From: Clostridiales bacterium UBA3705 | Lineage (GTDB): Bacteria; Bacillota_A; Clostridia; Oscillospirales; Oscillospiraceae | Length of the DNA: 30,752 nucleotides | Direction of reading: 5' to 3' | Assembly: GCA_002372735.1 (NCBI GenBank) | Contig: DFIE01000021.1 | Span: 1-30,752, forward strand | Notes under the pieces: generated by a model | Told to the model about the DNA's origin: nothing | The model's input: the letters and a program-made list of their open reading frames with translations, nothing else | Databases searched by the model: none | Shown here: piece after piece, positions 17,843 through 26,362 of the stretch | How positions within the stretch are numbered: the stretch's first letter is position 1 | Layout of the letters: each line of letters begins with the position of its first letter | Translations under genes and position numbers: made by a program

Positions 17843-18765
17843 GGGCTGTCCTCCGCCCCCCAAAGCCGGACCTCCGGCTCCAGGGCAATGCCGGAATCCT
17901 CCAGCACCCGCTGCCGCACCGCTGCCACCAGGGCCAGCACGTCTGCAGCCGTGGCACTGCCCAGATTGACCACAAAGCCGGAATGCTTTTCGGATACCGC
18001 AGCATCCCCGATGCGGAAGCCCTTGAGCCCCGCGTTTTGGATCAGGGCGGCGGCATAGCCTCCCACCGGCCGCTTAAAGGTGGAGCCCGCCGAGGGCAGC
18101 TCCAGCGGCTGAGAGGCCCGGCGCTTGTCCATCAGCTCCCGCATCCTGGCCTGGATGGCGTCCTTGTCCCCGGGGGTAAGGCGGAAGGTGGTTTCAAGCA
18201 CCACGGCATCCAGCCCCATAAAGGCGCTGTGCCGGTAGCTGAGCCCCTGGTCAGCGCCCCGGAAAACCTCCAGGCTGCCGTCGTGATACATTACGGTGGT
18301 GGACCGGGCCACCTGGACCATCTCGCCGCCGTAGGCCCCGGCGTTCATCACCATACCGCCGCCCACCGTGCCGGGAATGCCGTGGGCAAACTCCAGGCCC
18401 GTGAGCCCATGGCTTTGGGCAAAGACAGCCAGGGCAGCCAGGCTGGCGCCGCACTGGGCCCGGATTGTGTGCGCAGGGCCGGCGGAGATGGCGTTCAGCC
18501 GCTTGGTACACAGCACCAGACCGGGCAGGCCCTCATCCGGGGCCAGTACATTGGTGCCGGCGCCCAGCACCCGCACAGGCACCCCTTCGGCCCGGCAAAG
18601 GCGCAGCAGGGCTCCCAGCTCCGCCGGGCTGCCGGGAGAGACAAACAGCTCCGCCGGCCCGCCGATGCGGAAGGAGGTGTGGCGGCAAAGAGGCTCCCGG
18701 GCCAGGACAGGCAGATCGGGCAGGGCTTGGGTCAATCTGGAGAGAAATTGGGTATCCATCGGCAT
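17830..18765 (-). CDS. murB: UDP-N-acetylenolpyruvoylglucosamine reductase
   Basis: A 311-residue FAD enzyme that reduces the enolpyruvyl group to give UDP-MurNAc in peptidoglycan synthesis. The FAD-binding motif is VLGAGTNVL. The family block HGIPGTVGGGMVMNAGAYGGEM is complete. AGSTFKRP carries the proton-donor Ser, SEKHSGFVVN is conserved, and EPEVRLWG supplies the catalytic Glu. It is of the shorter type II form. ATG 18765 has GGAGGAG upstream; ATG 18759 is an alternative. It leads the murB-RapZ-like-whiA-dnaE unit under a visible promoter, so its expression is tied to envelope and replication genes. Confidence 0.95.
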   Translation of the reverse strand: MPMDTQFLSRLTQALPDLPVLAREPLCRHTSFRIGGPAELFVSPGSPAELGALLRLCRAEGVPVRVLGAGTNVLAPDEGLPGLVLCTKRLNAISAGPAHTIRAQCGASLAALAVFAQSHGLTGLEFAHGIPGTVGGGMVMNAGAYGGEMVQVARSTTVMYHDGSLEVFRGADQGLSYRHSAFMGLDAVVLETTFRLTPGDKDAIQARMRELMDKRRASQPLELPSAGSTFKRPVGGYAAALIQNAGLKGFRIGDAAVSEKHSGFVVNLGSATAADVLALVAAVRQRVLEDSGIALEPEVRLWGAEDSPCRN

Positions 18766-18793
18766 AAACTCCTCCGGGTGTATAGTTGGATTT

Positions 18794-18822
18794 ATTATAG
18801 CACACCCGGGCCCTTTAGTAAA
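18794..18822 (-). promoter_or_regulatory. Promoter of murB
   Basis: The minus strand has TTTACT (18817-18822), a 17-base spacer and TATAAT (18794-18799), preceded by TGC as an extended -10. It lies about 30 bases before the murB start and back-to-back with the promoter of the divergent pseudouridine synthase gene. Confidence 0.75.
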
Positions 18823-18840
18823 GAAAATTTCGCCGCAGCC

Positions 18841-18869
18841 TTGCGTCCGGGACAGAAATTATGTATAAT
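18841..18869 (+). promoter_or_regulatory. Promoter of the pseudouridine synthase gene
   Basis: TTGCGT (18841-18846), a 17-base spacer and a perfect TATAAT (18864-18869). An ATG at 18861 overlaps this -10, which rules it out as the start and supports ATG 18897. Confidence 0.75.
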
Positions 18870-18896
18870 CCGGATATCTGCTCTGGGAGGCACGCC

Positions 18897-19499
18897 ATGG
18901 ATCAGTATTGGATGATGAACAAGCCAAAGGGCTATCTCACCGCGGTGCGGGACCGGACCCGGCCCACGGTGATGGAGCTGCTCCCCCCTGCCCTGGCCGG
19001 GCTGCACCCTGTGGGCCGGCTGGACCTGGACACCGAGGGCCTGCTGCTGCTCACCGACGACGGGATGCTGGACCGGCAGCTGCTCCGGCCGGAACGGCAT
19101 GTGGAAAAGCTCTACTTCTTCAAGGCCTTTGGCCGGCTGGAGGAGGAGGCCTTTGCCCGGATGGCCCGGGGCGTTACCCTGGAGGGCACCGGCCATGAAA
19201 GTCTGCCCGCCCGGGCCTGGCTCAGCGCCCGGTCCACCATCGGGCAAAACGAGGCCCTGCTGCCGCCCAAAAAGCACAACCACCTGATGAAGAACCCCCA
19301 CCGCCCGGTGACGGAGGGGTATCTGGCCATCTGCGAGGGCCGCAAGCACCAGGTAAAGCTGATGGTAAAGGCCGTGGGCGGCCATGTGTTCTACTTAAAG
19401 CGGCTGCAAATCGGCCCCCTGGTTCTGGACCCTGCCCTGGCGCCGGGCCAGGTCCGGCCCCTGACCCCGGCGGAGCTGGCCGCCTTGCGGGCACTGTAG
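18897..19499 (+). CDS. RsuA/RluB-family pseudouridine synthase lacking the S4 domain
   Basis: A 200-residue pseudouridine synthase that isomerises uridine in rRNA. The catalytic motif GRLDLDTEG near residue 40 holds the active Asp, preceded by MMNKPKGYL as in the family. EGRKHQVKLMVKAVGGHVFYLKRLQIGPL is the C-terminal RNA-binding block. RsuA members usually start with an S4 domain of about 60 residues; here the protein begins at the catalytic fold. ATG 18897 follows a GGGAGG site and a good promoter at 18841. It is transcribed alone and ends at a strong hairpin. Target nucleotide unknown; 16S or 23S rRNA are both possible. Confidence 0.88.
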   Translation: MDQYWMMNKPKGYLTAVRDRTRPTVMELLPPALAGLHPVGRLDLDTEGLLLLTDDGMLDRQLLRPERHVEKLYFFKAFGRLEEEAFARMARGVTLEGTGHESLPARAWLSARSTIGQNEALLPPKKHNHLMKNPHRPVTEGYLAICEGRKHQVKLMVKAVGGHVFYLKRLQIGPLVLDPALAPGQVRPLTPAELAALRAL

Positions 19500-19540
19500 A
19501 AAACGGGATCTGTCCCTGCACAGGACAGATCCCGTTTTTT
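19499..19540 (+). terminator. Bidirectional intrinsic terminator
   Basis: A perfect stem (about 19501-19515 with 19523-19537) with a seven-base loop, T6 on the plus-strand side and an A-run on the other. It ends the pseudouridine synthase gene and the convergent histidine kinase gene. Confidence 0.9.
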
Positions 19541-19555
19541 ATGGCAACCGGTTTA

Positions 19556-21517
19556 TCACATCAGGGGGAAGGTGAGAATCACCTTGAACAGATCGCCGTC
19601 GGTCAGCAGCCGCAGAGTTCCGCCCTGGAGCTCCGCCAGACTCTTGGCGATGGACAGGCCCAGGCCGTTGCCCTCGGTGTTCCGGGAGGAGTCTCCCCGG
19701 ACAAAGCGCTCCAGCAGCTCCTGTTCGGACATGTCCAGGGCCTCCCGGGAGGTGTTTTTAAAGGTGAACACCGCGTGGCCGGAGATCAGCTCCAGGCTGA
19801 GGTACACCCGGGTGCCCGGCTGAGAATACTTGCAGATATTTTGCATCAGGTTGTCGAAGATCCGCCACATCCGGCGGCCGTCGGCCATGATCCGCACAGG
19901 CTGATCCGGCTGCTTGGTGAGCAGGGTCAGATTGGCGGCGGAGAGCTTGTCCGCGTACTCTCCTCCGGTCTGCTCCAGGAACATCAGCGCGTCGCAGGGG
20001 GCCAGATGGACCTCCAGGCTGCCGGTGGAGGCCTTGGAGGCCTCTACCAGGTCGTCGATCAGCCGGCGCAGCCGCTGGGACTGGCGCAGCAGCACCTCGG
20101 AGTACTCGGTAATGGCCGGGTTATCACAGATCTCGGCGCAGATCAGATCCGCATAGTTGATGATAGAGGTCAGGGGCGTTTTGAGATCGTGGGAGACGTT
20201 GGTAATCAGCTCTGTCTTTAGTCGCTCGGAGCGCAGCCGTTCCTCCACCGCCAGGGTCATGCCCTGGCCGATGCTGTTGAGATTCTCCCCGTGGCGGCGC
20301 AGATCCCAGGGCATCCCCCGGGTGGAGGTATGCCAGTTGAGATTCCCCTTTGCCAGGGCCTGGCCCCCCTTTTCCAACCGGCGCAGACAGATGGCCAGCC
20401 AGATCACTGCCGGCACCAGGAGCAGCTTTTCCATAAACCAAATGGTATAGGCATCGTACTCCAGATCCCACAAGGCCATGAGGAACAGCTCCAGCAGGCA
20501 CACCCCGGCCGTAATCAGCGCCGTGCGCCACACCGACGGGATACCCCGGCAGAAGGCCAGCACCCCCCTGCCCACCCAGCGGCAGACCCGCCAGAGCCAC
20601 CGGAGAATCCGCCAGATCAAGGTGTTGCGGAACAGGGAGCGGTCCTTGATCCGCACCGCCAGGCTCATGCAGAAGCCCAGGCTCAAATTGGCCAGCAGCA
20701 GACCTGCGCAGGCGCACACAATCACCGTGGTCACATCCCCCCACTGCCAGTTTCTGTCCAACAGATAGGCTGTGAAGAGGGCCGGCGCCAGCCACAGGCC
20801 CAGCATCACGTCCCCGGGTACCCGGTGCAGAAGGCCGGGCACCAGCTCCTCCCGGTCCGGACGCCGGCCGGAGACGCAGAGCAGACTGATCAGGCAGGTC
20901 ACCCCCAGGGCCAGGGCCCCCAGGCCGATGAGATAGATCCAATAGCGCAGGGCATAAAGCAGATGGCAGGCCCGGGCCAAGAGCTGATAGACATCCTGGA
21001 CCGGCAAGCCGGGCTTCAACCCGACCTTGACTGTGAAATATGTGGCCCGTTCGTTCTCACCGGGGACAGGGCCGTAGCTGCGGTACAGATCCGTGATAAA
21101 GCCCTCCCGGTCCATCAGCACTCCCCAGGAGGTTTCGTACCAGGATTGGATCTCCTCCGCTCCCTGGGACCGGGCCAGAATGCGGCCGGACTGGTCCAGC
21201 AGCTGCCAGACCCGGTTGGTGCCGTCATCCGGCAGCACCGCAGTGGCCTCCCTCGGCGACCGAAGCATGGGGCGGGCCTGGGCGTCCACAGGGAAAATCT
21301 GGTCGTTAAAAATGCACTGCGTCAGCAGATCGTCCGCCTCGCTGGCAGCCAGTTCCCCCACGGTCCGGTCAAACACCGCAGATTCCGGGCGGGTGTAGCA
21401 CTCCAGCGCCCACATGGACACCGACGCCACAATAGACAGCACCACCAGCACCAGGCCGGCCATACAGCCCACAAAGAGCAGGGCCTTGCCCGGAACGGTA
21501 CGGAAAAACCTTCTCAT
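19556..21517 (-). CDS. Multi-pass sensor histidine kinase
   Basis: A 653-residue kinase. A first membrane segment is at about 14-36 and an extracytoplasmic region of about 150 residues follows. Further membrane segments are at about 192-214, 237-252, 262-285, 335-350 and 362-378. HisKA has ITNVSHDLKTPLTSIINYADL with His443. The ATPase domain has FDNLMQNICKYSQ (N box) and GNGLGLSIAKSLAELQGG (G2). I did not identify a named sensory domain or a HAMP motif. Several membrane segments suggest sensing in the membrane or its outer face. The start overlaps the response regulator stop by four bases. It lies directly beyond the terminator of the surface-fibre block. Confidence 0.9.
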   Translation of the reverse strand: MRRFFRTVPGKALLFVGCMAGLVLVVLSIVASVSMWALECYTRPESAVFDRTVGELAASEADDLLTQCIFNDQIFPVDAQARPMLRSPREATAVLPDDGTNRVWQLLDQSGRILARSQGAEEIQSWYETSWGVLMDREGFITDLYRSYGPVPGENERATYFTVKVGLKPGLPVQDVYQLLARACHLLYALRYWIYLIGLGALALGVTCLISLLCVSGRRPDREELVPGLLHRVPGDVMLGLWLAPALFTAYLLDRNWQWGDVTTVIVCACAGLLLANLSLGFCMSLAVRIKDRSLFRNTLIWRILRWLWRVCRWVGRGVLAFCRGIPSVWRTALITAGVCLLELFLMALWDLEYDAYTIWFMEKLLLVPAVIWLAICLRRLEKGGQALAKGNLNWHTSTRGMPWDLRRHGENLNSIGQGMTLAVEERLRSERLKTELITNVSHDLKTPLTSIINYADLICAEICDNPAITEYSEVLLRQSQRLRRLIDDLVEASKASTGSLEVHLAPCDALMFLEQTGGEYADKLSAANLTLLTKQPDQPVRIMADGRRMWRIFDNLMQNICKYSQPGTRVYLSLELISGHAVFTFKNTSREALDMSEQELLERFVRGDSSRNTEGNGLGLSIAKSLAELQGGTLRLLTDGDLFKVILTFPLM

Positions 21518-22212
21518 CTGTGGTTCACCTCCTCCATCACATAGCCCTGACCGAAGAGCACCTTGAGATAGCGGGGCTCGGCTGGGTTGATTTCAATCTT
21601 CTCCCGAATATGGCGGATGTGCACCGCCACGGTGTTGTCCGCCCCAAAGGGCTTTTCCCGCCAGACGTGCTGGTAGATCTCCCGGGGTGCGTAAACCCGG
21701 CCCGGGTGAGAGATCAGCAGCTTGACAATTTCGTACTCCTTGGGCGTCAGGGCGGCGGGCTCGCCGTCCACGGTGACGGTTTTGGTCTTGTCATTCAGGG
21801 CGATGCCCCCCAGGGTATAGGTCTCGTTTTCCGGCGTGCCGGCCCCCAGCTTGAGATACCGCCGCAGCTGGGAACGTACCCGGGCCGTGACCTCCAGGGG
21901 ATTGAAGGGCTTGGTGATGTAGTCGTCTGCCCCCACGTTCAGCCCCAGGATCTTGTCGTTGTCCTCGCTTTTGGCGGTGAGCAGAATGATGGGAACGTTG
22001 CTGAACTCCCGGATGCTTGCCATTGCGGTAATGCCGTCCATCTCGGGCATCATGATGTCCAGCAGGATCAGATGGATCTCCTCCCGGGCAATCACTTCAA
22101 GGGCCTGGCGGCCGTTGGCGGCGGTAAACAGGCGGTAGTCCGGGTTGGTGAGATAGATTTTCAGTGCGGAGACAATGTCCTGCTCATCGTCACAGATCAG
22201 AATATTAGGCAT
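21514..22212 (-). CDS. OmpR/PhoB-family response regulator
   Basis: A 232-residue regulator. The receiver has D8-D9 and the phospho-acceptor D52 in LLDIMMPEMDG. The switch Thr is in LLTAK, and the Lys is in ITKPFNP. The winged-helix output has LTPKEYEIVKLLISHPGRV, REIYQHVWREKPFGADNTVAVHIRHIREKIE and VLFGQGYVME, a VanR-like pattern. It is coupled to the downstream kinase by a four-base overlap (ATGA). GAGAGGA lies upstream of ATG 22212. A promoter-like TATAAT is 32 bases upstream. The target genes are unknown. Confidence 0.93.
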   Translation of the reverse strand: MPNILICDDEQDIVSALKIYLTNPDYRLFTAANGRQALEVIAREEIHLILLDIMMPEMDGITAMASIREFSNVPIILLTAKSEDNDKILGLNVGADDYITKPFNPLEVTARVRSQLRRYLKLGAGTPENETYTLGGIALNDKTKTVTVDGEPAALTPKEYEIVKLLISHPGRVYAPREIYQHVWREKPFGADNTVAVHIRHIREKIEINPAEPRYLKVLFGQGYVMEEVNHR

Positions 22213-22243
22213 ATGTCATTCCTCTCTTTCCTTCGTTAGCCCT

Positions 22244-22249
22244 ATTATA
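22244..22249 (-). promoter_or_regulatory. -10 element of the second two-component operon
   Basis: A perfect TATAAT on the minus strand, about 30 bases before the response regulator start. The -35 region at about 22267-22273 is pyrimidine-rich (TTTCTT) and poorly matched, so this promoter may need an activator. Confidence 0.5.
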
Positions 22250-22317
22250 CGCCGGGAGAGGATGAAAAAGAAAGTGGGAATCGGATTAAAAATTGATGAA
22301 GTCCCATATTTCGGAGC

Positions 22318-22362
22318 AAAAAAAGGGCGCTGCAAAATGGATCATTTTGCAGCGCACCCTTT
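22318..22362 (-). terminator. Intrinsic terminator of the surface-fibre block
   Basis: A stem of about 13 pairs (GCGCTGCAAAAT at 22327-22338, with its complement at 22344-22355) plus a GG/CC extension closes a short loop. On the minus strand it is followed by T7 (22324-22318). It starts nine bases after the stop of the last gene of the block and precedes the two-component operon. Confidence 0.92.
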
Positions 22363-22370
22363 GGTGTGTG

Positions 22371-22874
22371 TTATTCGCTCCGGACGACGTCCCGGTAGCT
22401 GACGCCCCAGGCCTCTTCGATTGCCCGCTGTGGGGTGGCCTGTATGGCCTCGGCCAGAACCTGGACCTCCAGCTCATACTCGCTGCCCCCCTTGGAGACG
22501 GCAGTGATCAAGGCCGGCGCTTGGCCGCCCACGGGGACAATGCCGGTGTAATACCAGTAGTCCCCCACCTGGGTCCAGCCCTCGCCGTAGTCCAGAGACC
22601 AGCTGTCCTTGCAGCCGGCGGCCACCACGCCGTCCCGGGTCCAGTTGACGATGACCTTGGCCCGGATCAGGGCCGGGATATCGCCGGTGTTGTCAATCCT
22701 GTAATCGTCCCGGACAGCACAGGTCACCTGGGCGGGACGGAGATTCCACTGGGCGCCGGAGGTGGTGTCAATCAGAGAGGCGAAGACGCCTCCCGCTGCC
22801 AGGCCGGAAATGCACAGTGCCAGAATCAGAACGACCGCCAGAATCAAGGGCAGGGTTTTACGTTGTTTTTTCAT
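22371..22874 (-). CDS. Small secreted TasA/camelysin-like protein
   Basis: A 167-residue protein. The hydrophobic segment 8-32 ends in the AAGGVFASLIDT pattern, which resembles the TasA cleavage region (GGTWA). Residues 50-120 have the features seen in camelysin-type proteins: DNTGDIPALIRAKVIVNWTR, then LDYGEGWTQVGDYWYYTGIVPVGG. I expect a beta-sandwich subunit exported and cut by a SipW-type peptidase. No anchor is seen at the C-terminus. ATG 22874 has a GAGGGG site upstream, and the gene starts two bases after the large adhesin stop. It is the last gene before the terminator. The family call is by pattern only. Confidence 0.65.
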   Translation of the reverse strand: MKKQRKTLPLILAVVLILALCISGLAAGGVFASLIDTTSGAQWNLRPAQVTCAVRDDYRIDNTGDIPALIRAKVIVNWTRDGVVAAGCKDSWSLDYGEGWTQVGDYWYYTGIVPVGGQAPALITAVSKGGSEYELEVQVLAEAIQATPQRAIEEAWGVSYRDVVRSE

Positions 22875-22876
22875 GG

Positions 22877-25696
22877 TCAGCCACCCCTCTTCAAAAGACT
22901 CGCAAGTCCGCTGAGCCACTCCGCCGCGGTACGGCCGCCGGCAAAGGAGACCGTCTGCCGCAGCTGGTCATTTTCAAACCGCACGGTCTTTGCGCTGTCA
23001 GCCGCGTAGCGCCAGCTCCAGCCGGTCTGCTCGGTGACGGTGTAGGTCACATTCGCCCGCAGGCCGGAGACGGTGACGCTGTCCTTCCCCTGGGGGATAC
23101 AGACCTCCAGCCGCAGACCGCCGCCGGTGATGGTATACCAGAAGCTCTGCTCCCCGGTGCCCTGGGTGCGGGTGACGGTGAGGGTCCGCTCAATGGCGTC
23201 TACACTGGCATAGAGCTCCAGGCACATATCGGGAATCTGGTCTGCGTTGGCAGGGGTAAAGGTCTTTCCCTGCTGGAGGGCGGTCCAATCTGTGGTCTGG
23301 AACACGCCGTCGCTGTCCTGCAGCTTGGGCAGACCGCCGGCCACCGCCTGCAGCCGATCAGCGGAGATGGGGCCGTTTTGGTCCCGCAGGACCAGGGGGG
23401 TATAGAGCGTCACGCCGCCGGTGACGGGTGTGGACAGGTCGTACGCCTGGGTGCAGGCCCGGTCGGTGTACCAGGGTACCCGGGTGCAGTCCAGATCGCC
23501 GTACAGGGTCTTGCCCGCGGCCGCCTCGTTTGTCGCCACATACTCGTAGCCGTAAAGCACATCCCTGCTGTTGGTACCGTCGTTGTACACCGCGTAATAG
23601 ATCACGCTGGGCTTGGTGACGTGGGTGGTGAAATCGTAATTGTCGGAGCCTACGCGCTCTTCATTGTAGCCTACCACCGAATTGCGGACAGTGAGCTGAT
23701 AGGTAAACAGACCGTCCTGTACAAAACCGCGGTAAGTGGCGGCATCCCATTTGGTGGAATAGGACTTGATGTAGTACTCGGCATAGGACACCGCCGCGCA
23801 GCTGCTGTAATATCCACCGGCGAAGGTGCCGTCCAGAATATAGTCGTTTCTGTCGGGCACATTGTTGGCATTGCCGATGCCGCCGGTGCTGACGGTATGA
23901 GTTTCAATGTATTCACCCTTGCGGGACAGGGTCACATTAGAAACAGTGGTCAGCTTGTCCAGTACCACCTTGGAATTGACCTCGGCCAAACCAAGCAGGC
24001 CGCCTGCGTGAACCAAGGCCTTGATGGAGATATCGCTCACGTGGCTGTCTGTAATGGTCAGCGTGCCGCTGGCAGTGTAACGTCCCACGAGGCCGCCGCC
24101 GTTCCAGCCGCTGGTTTCCACTGTTACATCGGAAACGGTACAGCTTTTAATCTCAGCGGCAGACGCTTTGTCATCAATGCTGCCGATCAGGCCGCCGATC
24201 ATATGGCCGTACACATAGGAGTTGGTGACATGGATGTTCTCCAGCGTGCCGGGGCAGCTCAAGTAACCCAACACCACGCCGCCGCCAGTGACCGCGCGGA
24301 TCTTGGCCTTATCAAACTGCAAATTGCAGATTGTGATGGGGCCGGCGTTGCTGCTGGTATCTCCAATCAAACCATACCCGGCCGTGCCTACATCATTGTG
24401 GGAGGTGTACACCGTCAGATTGGAAATCGTATGATTCTGCCCGTCCAGACAGCCGTTTTGGAAATCGGCAGTCTGCAGGGAGAACCGCCACGGTCTGGAG
24501 CCCAAATCGATGGACCGCTCCAAAAGCACACGATAGTCTTGGAGATTCGTCTTATACTCGGTATTTGTATCCAGCAGGGATGCCCACCAGGCAAATCCAT
24601 CTGCAGTATAGATATAGATGGTCTTGGCGGCGTCGTCCCGAACAAATTCGCTGGCGGGGATCCCATTCGGGTAGCTTTCAGCGTTATATTTTTCTTTTAC
24701 ATAGGAAAGCCAATCTGAATTATGGTAAAGATCCCAGGATTCATTGATGACCGTGGTGCTGTCAAAGTCAAAGCTGGATTTCTTCCCCCCGTATTTGCCG
24801 GGGACGTCGCCGTACAGCACCTGGCAGTGATCGAACAGCTTAACCGTGCCATTGTTCGTCTCCAAAACGTCCTCCTCCTGGGAGACAAACACCGTGCGAT
24901 AGGCCTCTACCGTGCCGGTGCCCCACTGGTTGAGCGCTCTGCAGGAGGCCTCCACCCGGCAGTCCCGGATGGTGAGGGCGCAACTGCTGTCTTTGTTGGT
25001 GTAAATCGCCATACCGCCAGATTCTGCGGTGGCCTTGATCTGGCAGCTTGCCACGTCAATGGTACCGGTATAGAGATTCAGGGTATCGTTCCGGGCGCTG
25101 AGATCCACATTCGTCAGGGAAAGGGTGCCCCAGCTCTCAATGCCATGCTTTGCACAACGGATTGCGCCGTCATGGATGTTCAGCACAGCGCCATTGAGGT
25201 TCGAGATCAGATATTCGATGCTTGCCCCTCCGGTCAGGGTGTGGCCGTTCAGATTCAGCTCTACGGTGCTGCCCGACGTTACCTCCAGGGCAGCCTGCAG
25301 GGTCAGATCCTGGGTGAGGAAATAGGTTCCGGACTCCAGCACGCCGCCGGCAGCGGGAAGGGCCAGGGCTCCTTCCGGGAGGGTCTGCGCTTCGGTCTCC
25401 TCCTCGGGGGCTTGGGTCTCTTCCTCCACCGGGGAAGGTGCCTCCGTCTCCGCAGCCGCAGTGGTTTCCGCCGGTGCCTGGGTCGCCCCTTGGGTCTCTA
25501 CCGGCGCCTCAGTCTCCTCCGGGGCGGCCTGGGTGGTCTCTGTGGGGGCTTGTGCGGCCTCGGTGGCGGCGACGGTCTCCGGCGCGGTCTCAGTGGAGAC
25601 CGGAGCAGAGTCATCGGGCGCACCGAAGACGCCGGAGATGTTGGGCACCACCAGCAACAGCAATATCAGAAATGCAGCGATCACTCGTTTGTTCAT
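22877..25696 (-). CDS. Large secreted beta-helix surface protein with Thr/Pro stalk and Cna-B-like C-terminus
   Basis: A 939-residue exported protein. A signal peptide covers 1-25 (ISGVFGAPDD). Residues 27-107 form a low-complexity stalk rich in Thr, Glu, Pro and Ala. Residues about 115-290 have the repeated beta-turn pattern of a right-handed beta-helix (LNLNGHTLTGG, LNIHDGAIRCA). Residues about 370-640 add GLUG-like motifs such as GGLIGSIDD and GGGLVGRYTAS. Residues 837-922 resemble a Cna-B/prealbumin-like domain (RTLTVTRTQG ... SVTVSGLRANVTYTVTEQTG then WSWRY). There is no LPxTG motif, transmembrane tail or SLH repeat, so attachment would be to another subunit. I infer an adhesin or fibre tip. 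The helix region appears less GC-rich than its neighbours. Confidence 0.82.
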   Translation of the reverse strand: MNKRVIAAFLILLLLVVPNISGVFGAPDDSAPVSTETAPETVAATEAAQAPTETTQAAPEETEAPVETQGATQAPAETTAAAETEAPSPVEEETQAPEEETEAQTLPEGALALPAAGGVLESGTYFLTQDLTLQAALEVTSGSTVELNLNGHTLTGGASIEYLISNLNGAVLNIHDGAIRCAKHGIESWGTLSLTNVDLSARNDTLNLYTGTIDVASCQIKATAESGGMAIYTNKDSSCALTIRDCRVEASCRALNQWGTGTVEAYRTVFVSQEEDVLETNNGTVKLFDHCQVLYGDVPGKYGGKKSSFDFDSTTVINESWDLYHNSDWLSYVKEKYNAESYPNGIPASEFVRDDAAKTIYIYTADGFAWWASLLDTNTEYKTNLQDYRVLLERSIDLGSRPWRFSLQTADFQNGCLDGQNHTISNLTVYTSHNDVGTAGYGLIGDTSSNAGPITICNLQFDKAKIRAVTGGGVVLGYLSCPGTLENIHVTNSYVYGHMIGGLIGSIDDKASAAEIKSCTVSDVTVETSGWNGGGLVGRYTASGTLTITDSHVSDISIKALVHAGGLLGLAEVNSKVVLDKLTTVSNVTLSRKGEYIETHTVSTGGIGNANNVPDRNDYILDGTFAGGYYSSCAAVSYAEYYIKSYSTKWDAATYRGFVQDGLFTYQLTVRNSVVGYNEERVGSDNYDFTTHVTKPSVIYYAVYNDGTNSRDVLYGYEYVATNEAAAGKTLYGDLDCTRVPWYTDRACTQAYDLSTPVTGGVTLYTPLVLRDQNGPISADRLQAVAGGLPKLQDSDGVFQTTDWTALQQGKTFTPANADQIPDMCLELYASVDAIERTLTVTRTQGTGEQSFWYTITGGGLRLEVCIPQGKDSVTVSGLRANVTYTVTEQTGWSWRYAADSAKTVRFENDQLRQTVSFAGGRTAAEWLSGLASLLKRGG

Positions 25697-25714
25697 GTTG
25701 TTCGCCTTTCTCGC

Positions 25715-26350
25715 TCAAGTTTTCTCCCCGGGGGAGCCGATCCGGTTTCGGAAGAGCTCCGCGGCAGTGTCCTCTGCCGTTGCCTGGAGCAGGTAGCCGT
25801 AGAAGCTCAGCGTCTCCGGCTGGCCGGCGATGGGTACGTCCTCCAGGGTCAGCCCGCCGTCCAGGATCGGAATGTCCTCCAAGCCCTGGCTCTGATCGGT
25901 CAGGAGCTGGTTGTACACATACATCTGCCCGCCGTGGGCCCCCTTGAGCCCATCCAGCTTGATCCAGTCGCCAGTCAGTCGATAGCTGAGCTTGGCATCC
26001 AGGTTTTCGGCCTGAACCTCCACATAGAGGTAGGCGGGAATTTCCGTCTTGCCGGTAATCTGCAGCCTGGGCTCCTGGGGAAGGGTGATGCCCGGAATCA
26101 GGAAGTACTCCACCTGCTGAACTGTATCGGCATCGGCCCGGTAGGCGCCGTCTGGATCTACAGTGCGGTCCTTTTGGATCAGGACAAAGCTCTGTGCCAG
26201 CTGGTTGGTATATTGGAGCTGCCCGGTGAGCAGGCTGGTGGTCCTGTACTTGGCATAGCTCACCCCCGCCAGGGAGGAGCCCACAGCCAGCAGTACGCAG
26301 GCGGTGCCCAGGAGCTTTTGGACCTTGGGATTTTGGAATATCTGTTTCAT
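25715..26350 (-). CDS. SipW-dependent TasA-like secreted protein (YAKY type)
   Basis: A 211-residue protein with a hydrophobic segment at 12-30 followed by GVSYAKYRTT, which matches the TasA-type export and cleavage region. Residues 86-112 read PGITLPQEPRLQITGKTEIP then AYLYVEV, a pattern known from Clostridial camelysin-like subunits with a structured beta domain. A region near 165-195 reads LTLEDVPIAGQPETLSFYGYLLQA. No C-terminal anchor is visible. The start ATG 26350 is twelve bases past the stop of the 187-residue gene. The gene sits between it and the large adhesin, so it may be a fibre or linker subunit. Function is inferred. Confidence 0.72.
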   Translation of the reverse strand: MKQIFQNPKVQKLLGTACVLLAVGSSLAGVSYAKYRTTSLLTGQLQYTNQLAQSFVLIQKDRTVDPDGAYRADADTVQQVEYFLIPGITLPQEPRLQITGKTEIPAYLYVEVQAENLDAKLSYRLTGDWIKLDGLKGAHGGQMYVYNQLLTDQSQGLEDIPILDGGLTLEDVPIAGQPETLSFYGYLLQATAEDTAAELFRNRIGSPGEKT

Positions 26351-26362
26351 CTGCCTGCCCCC

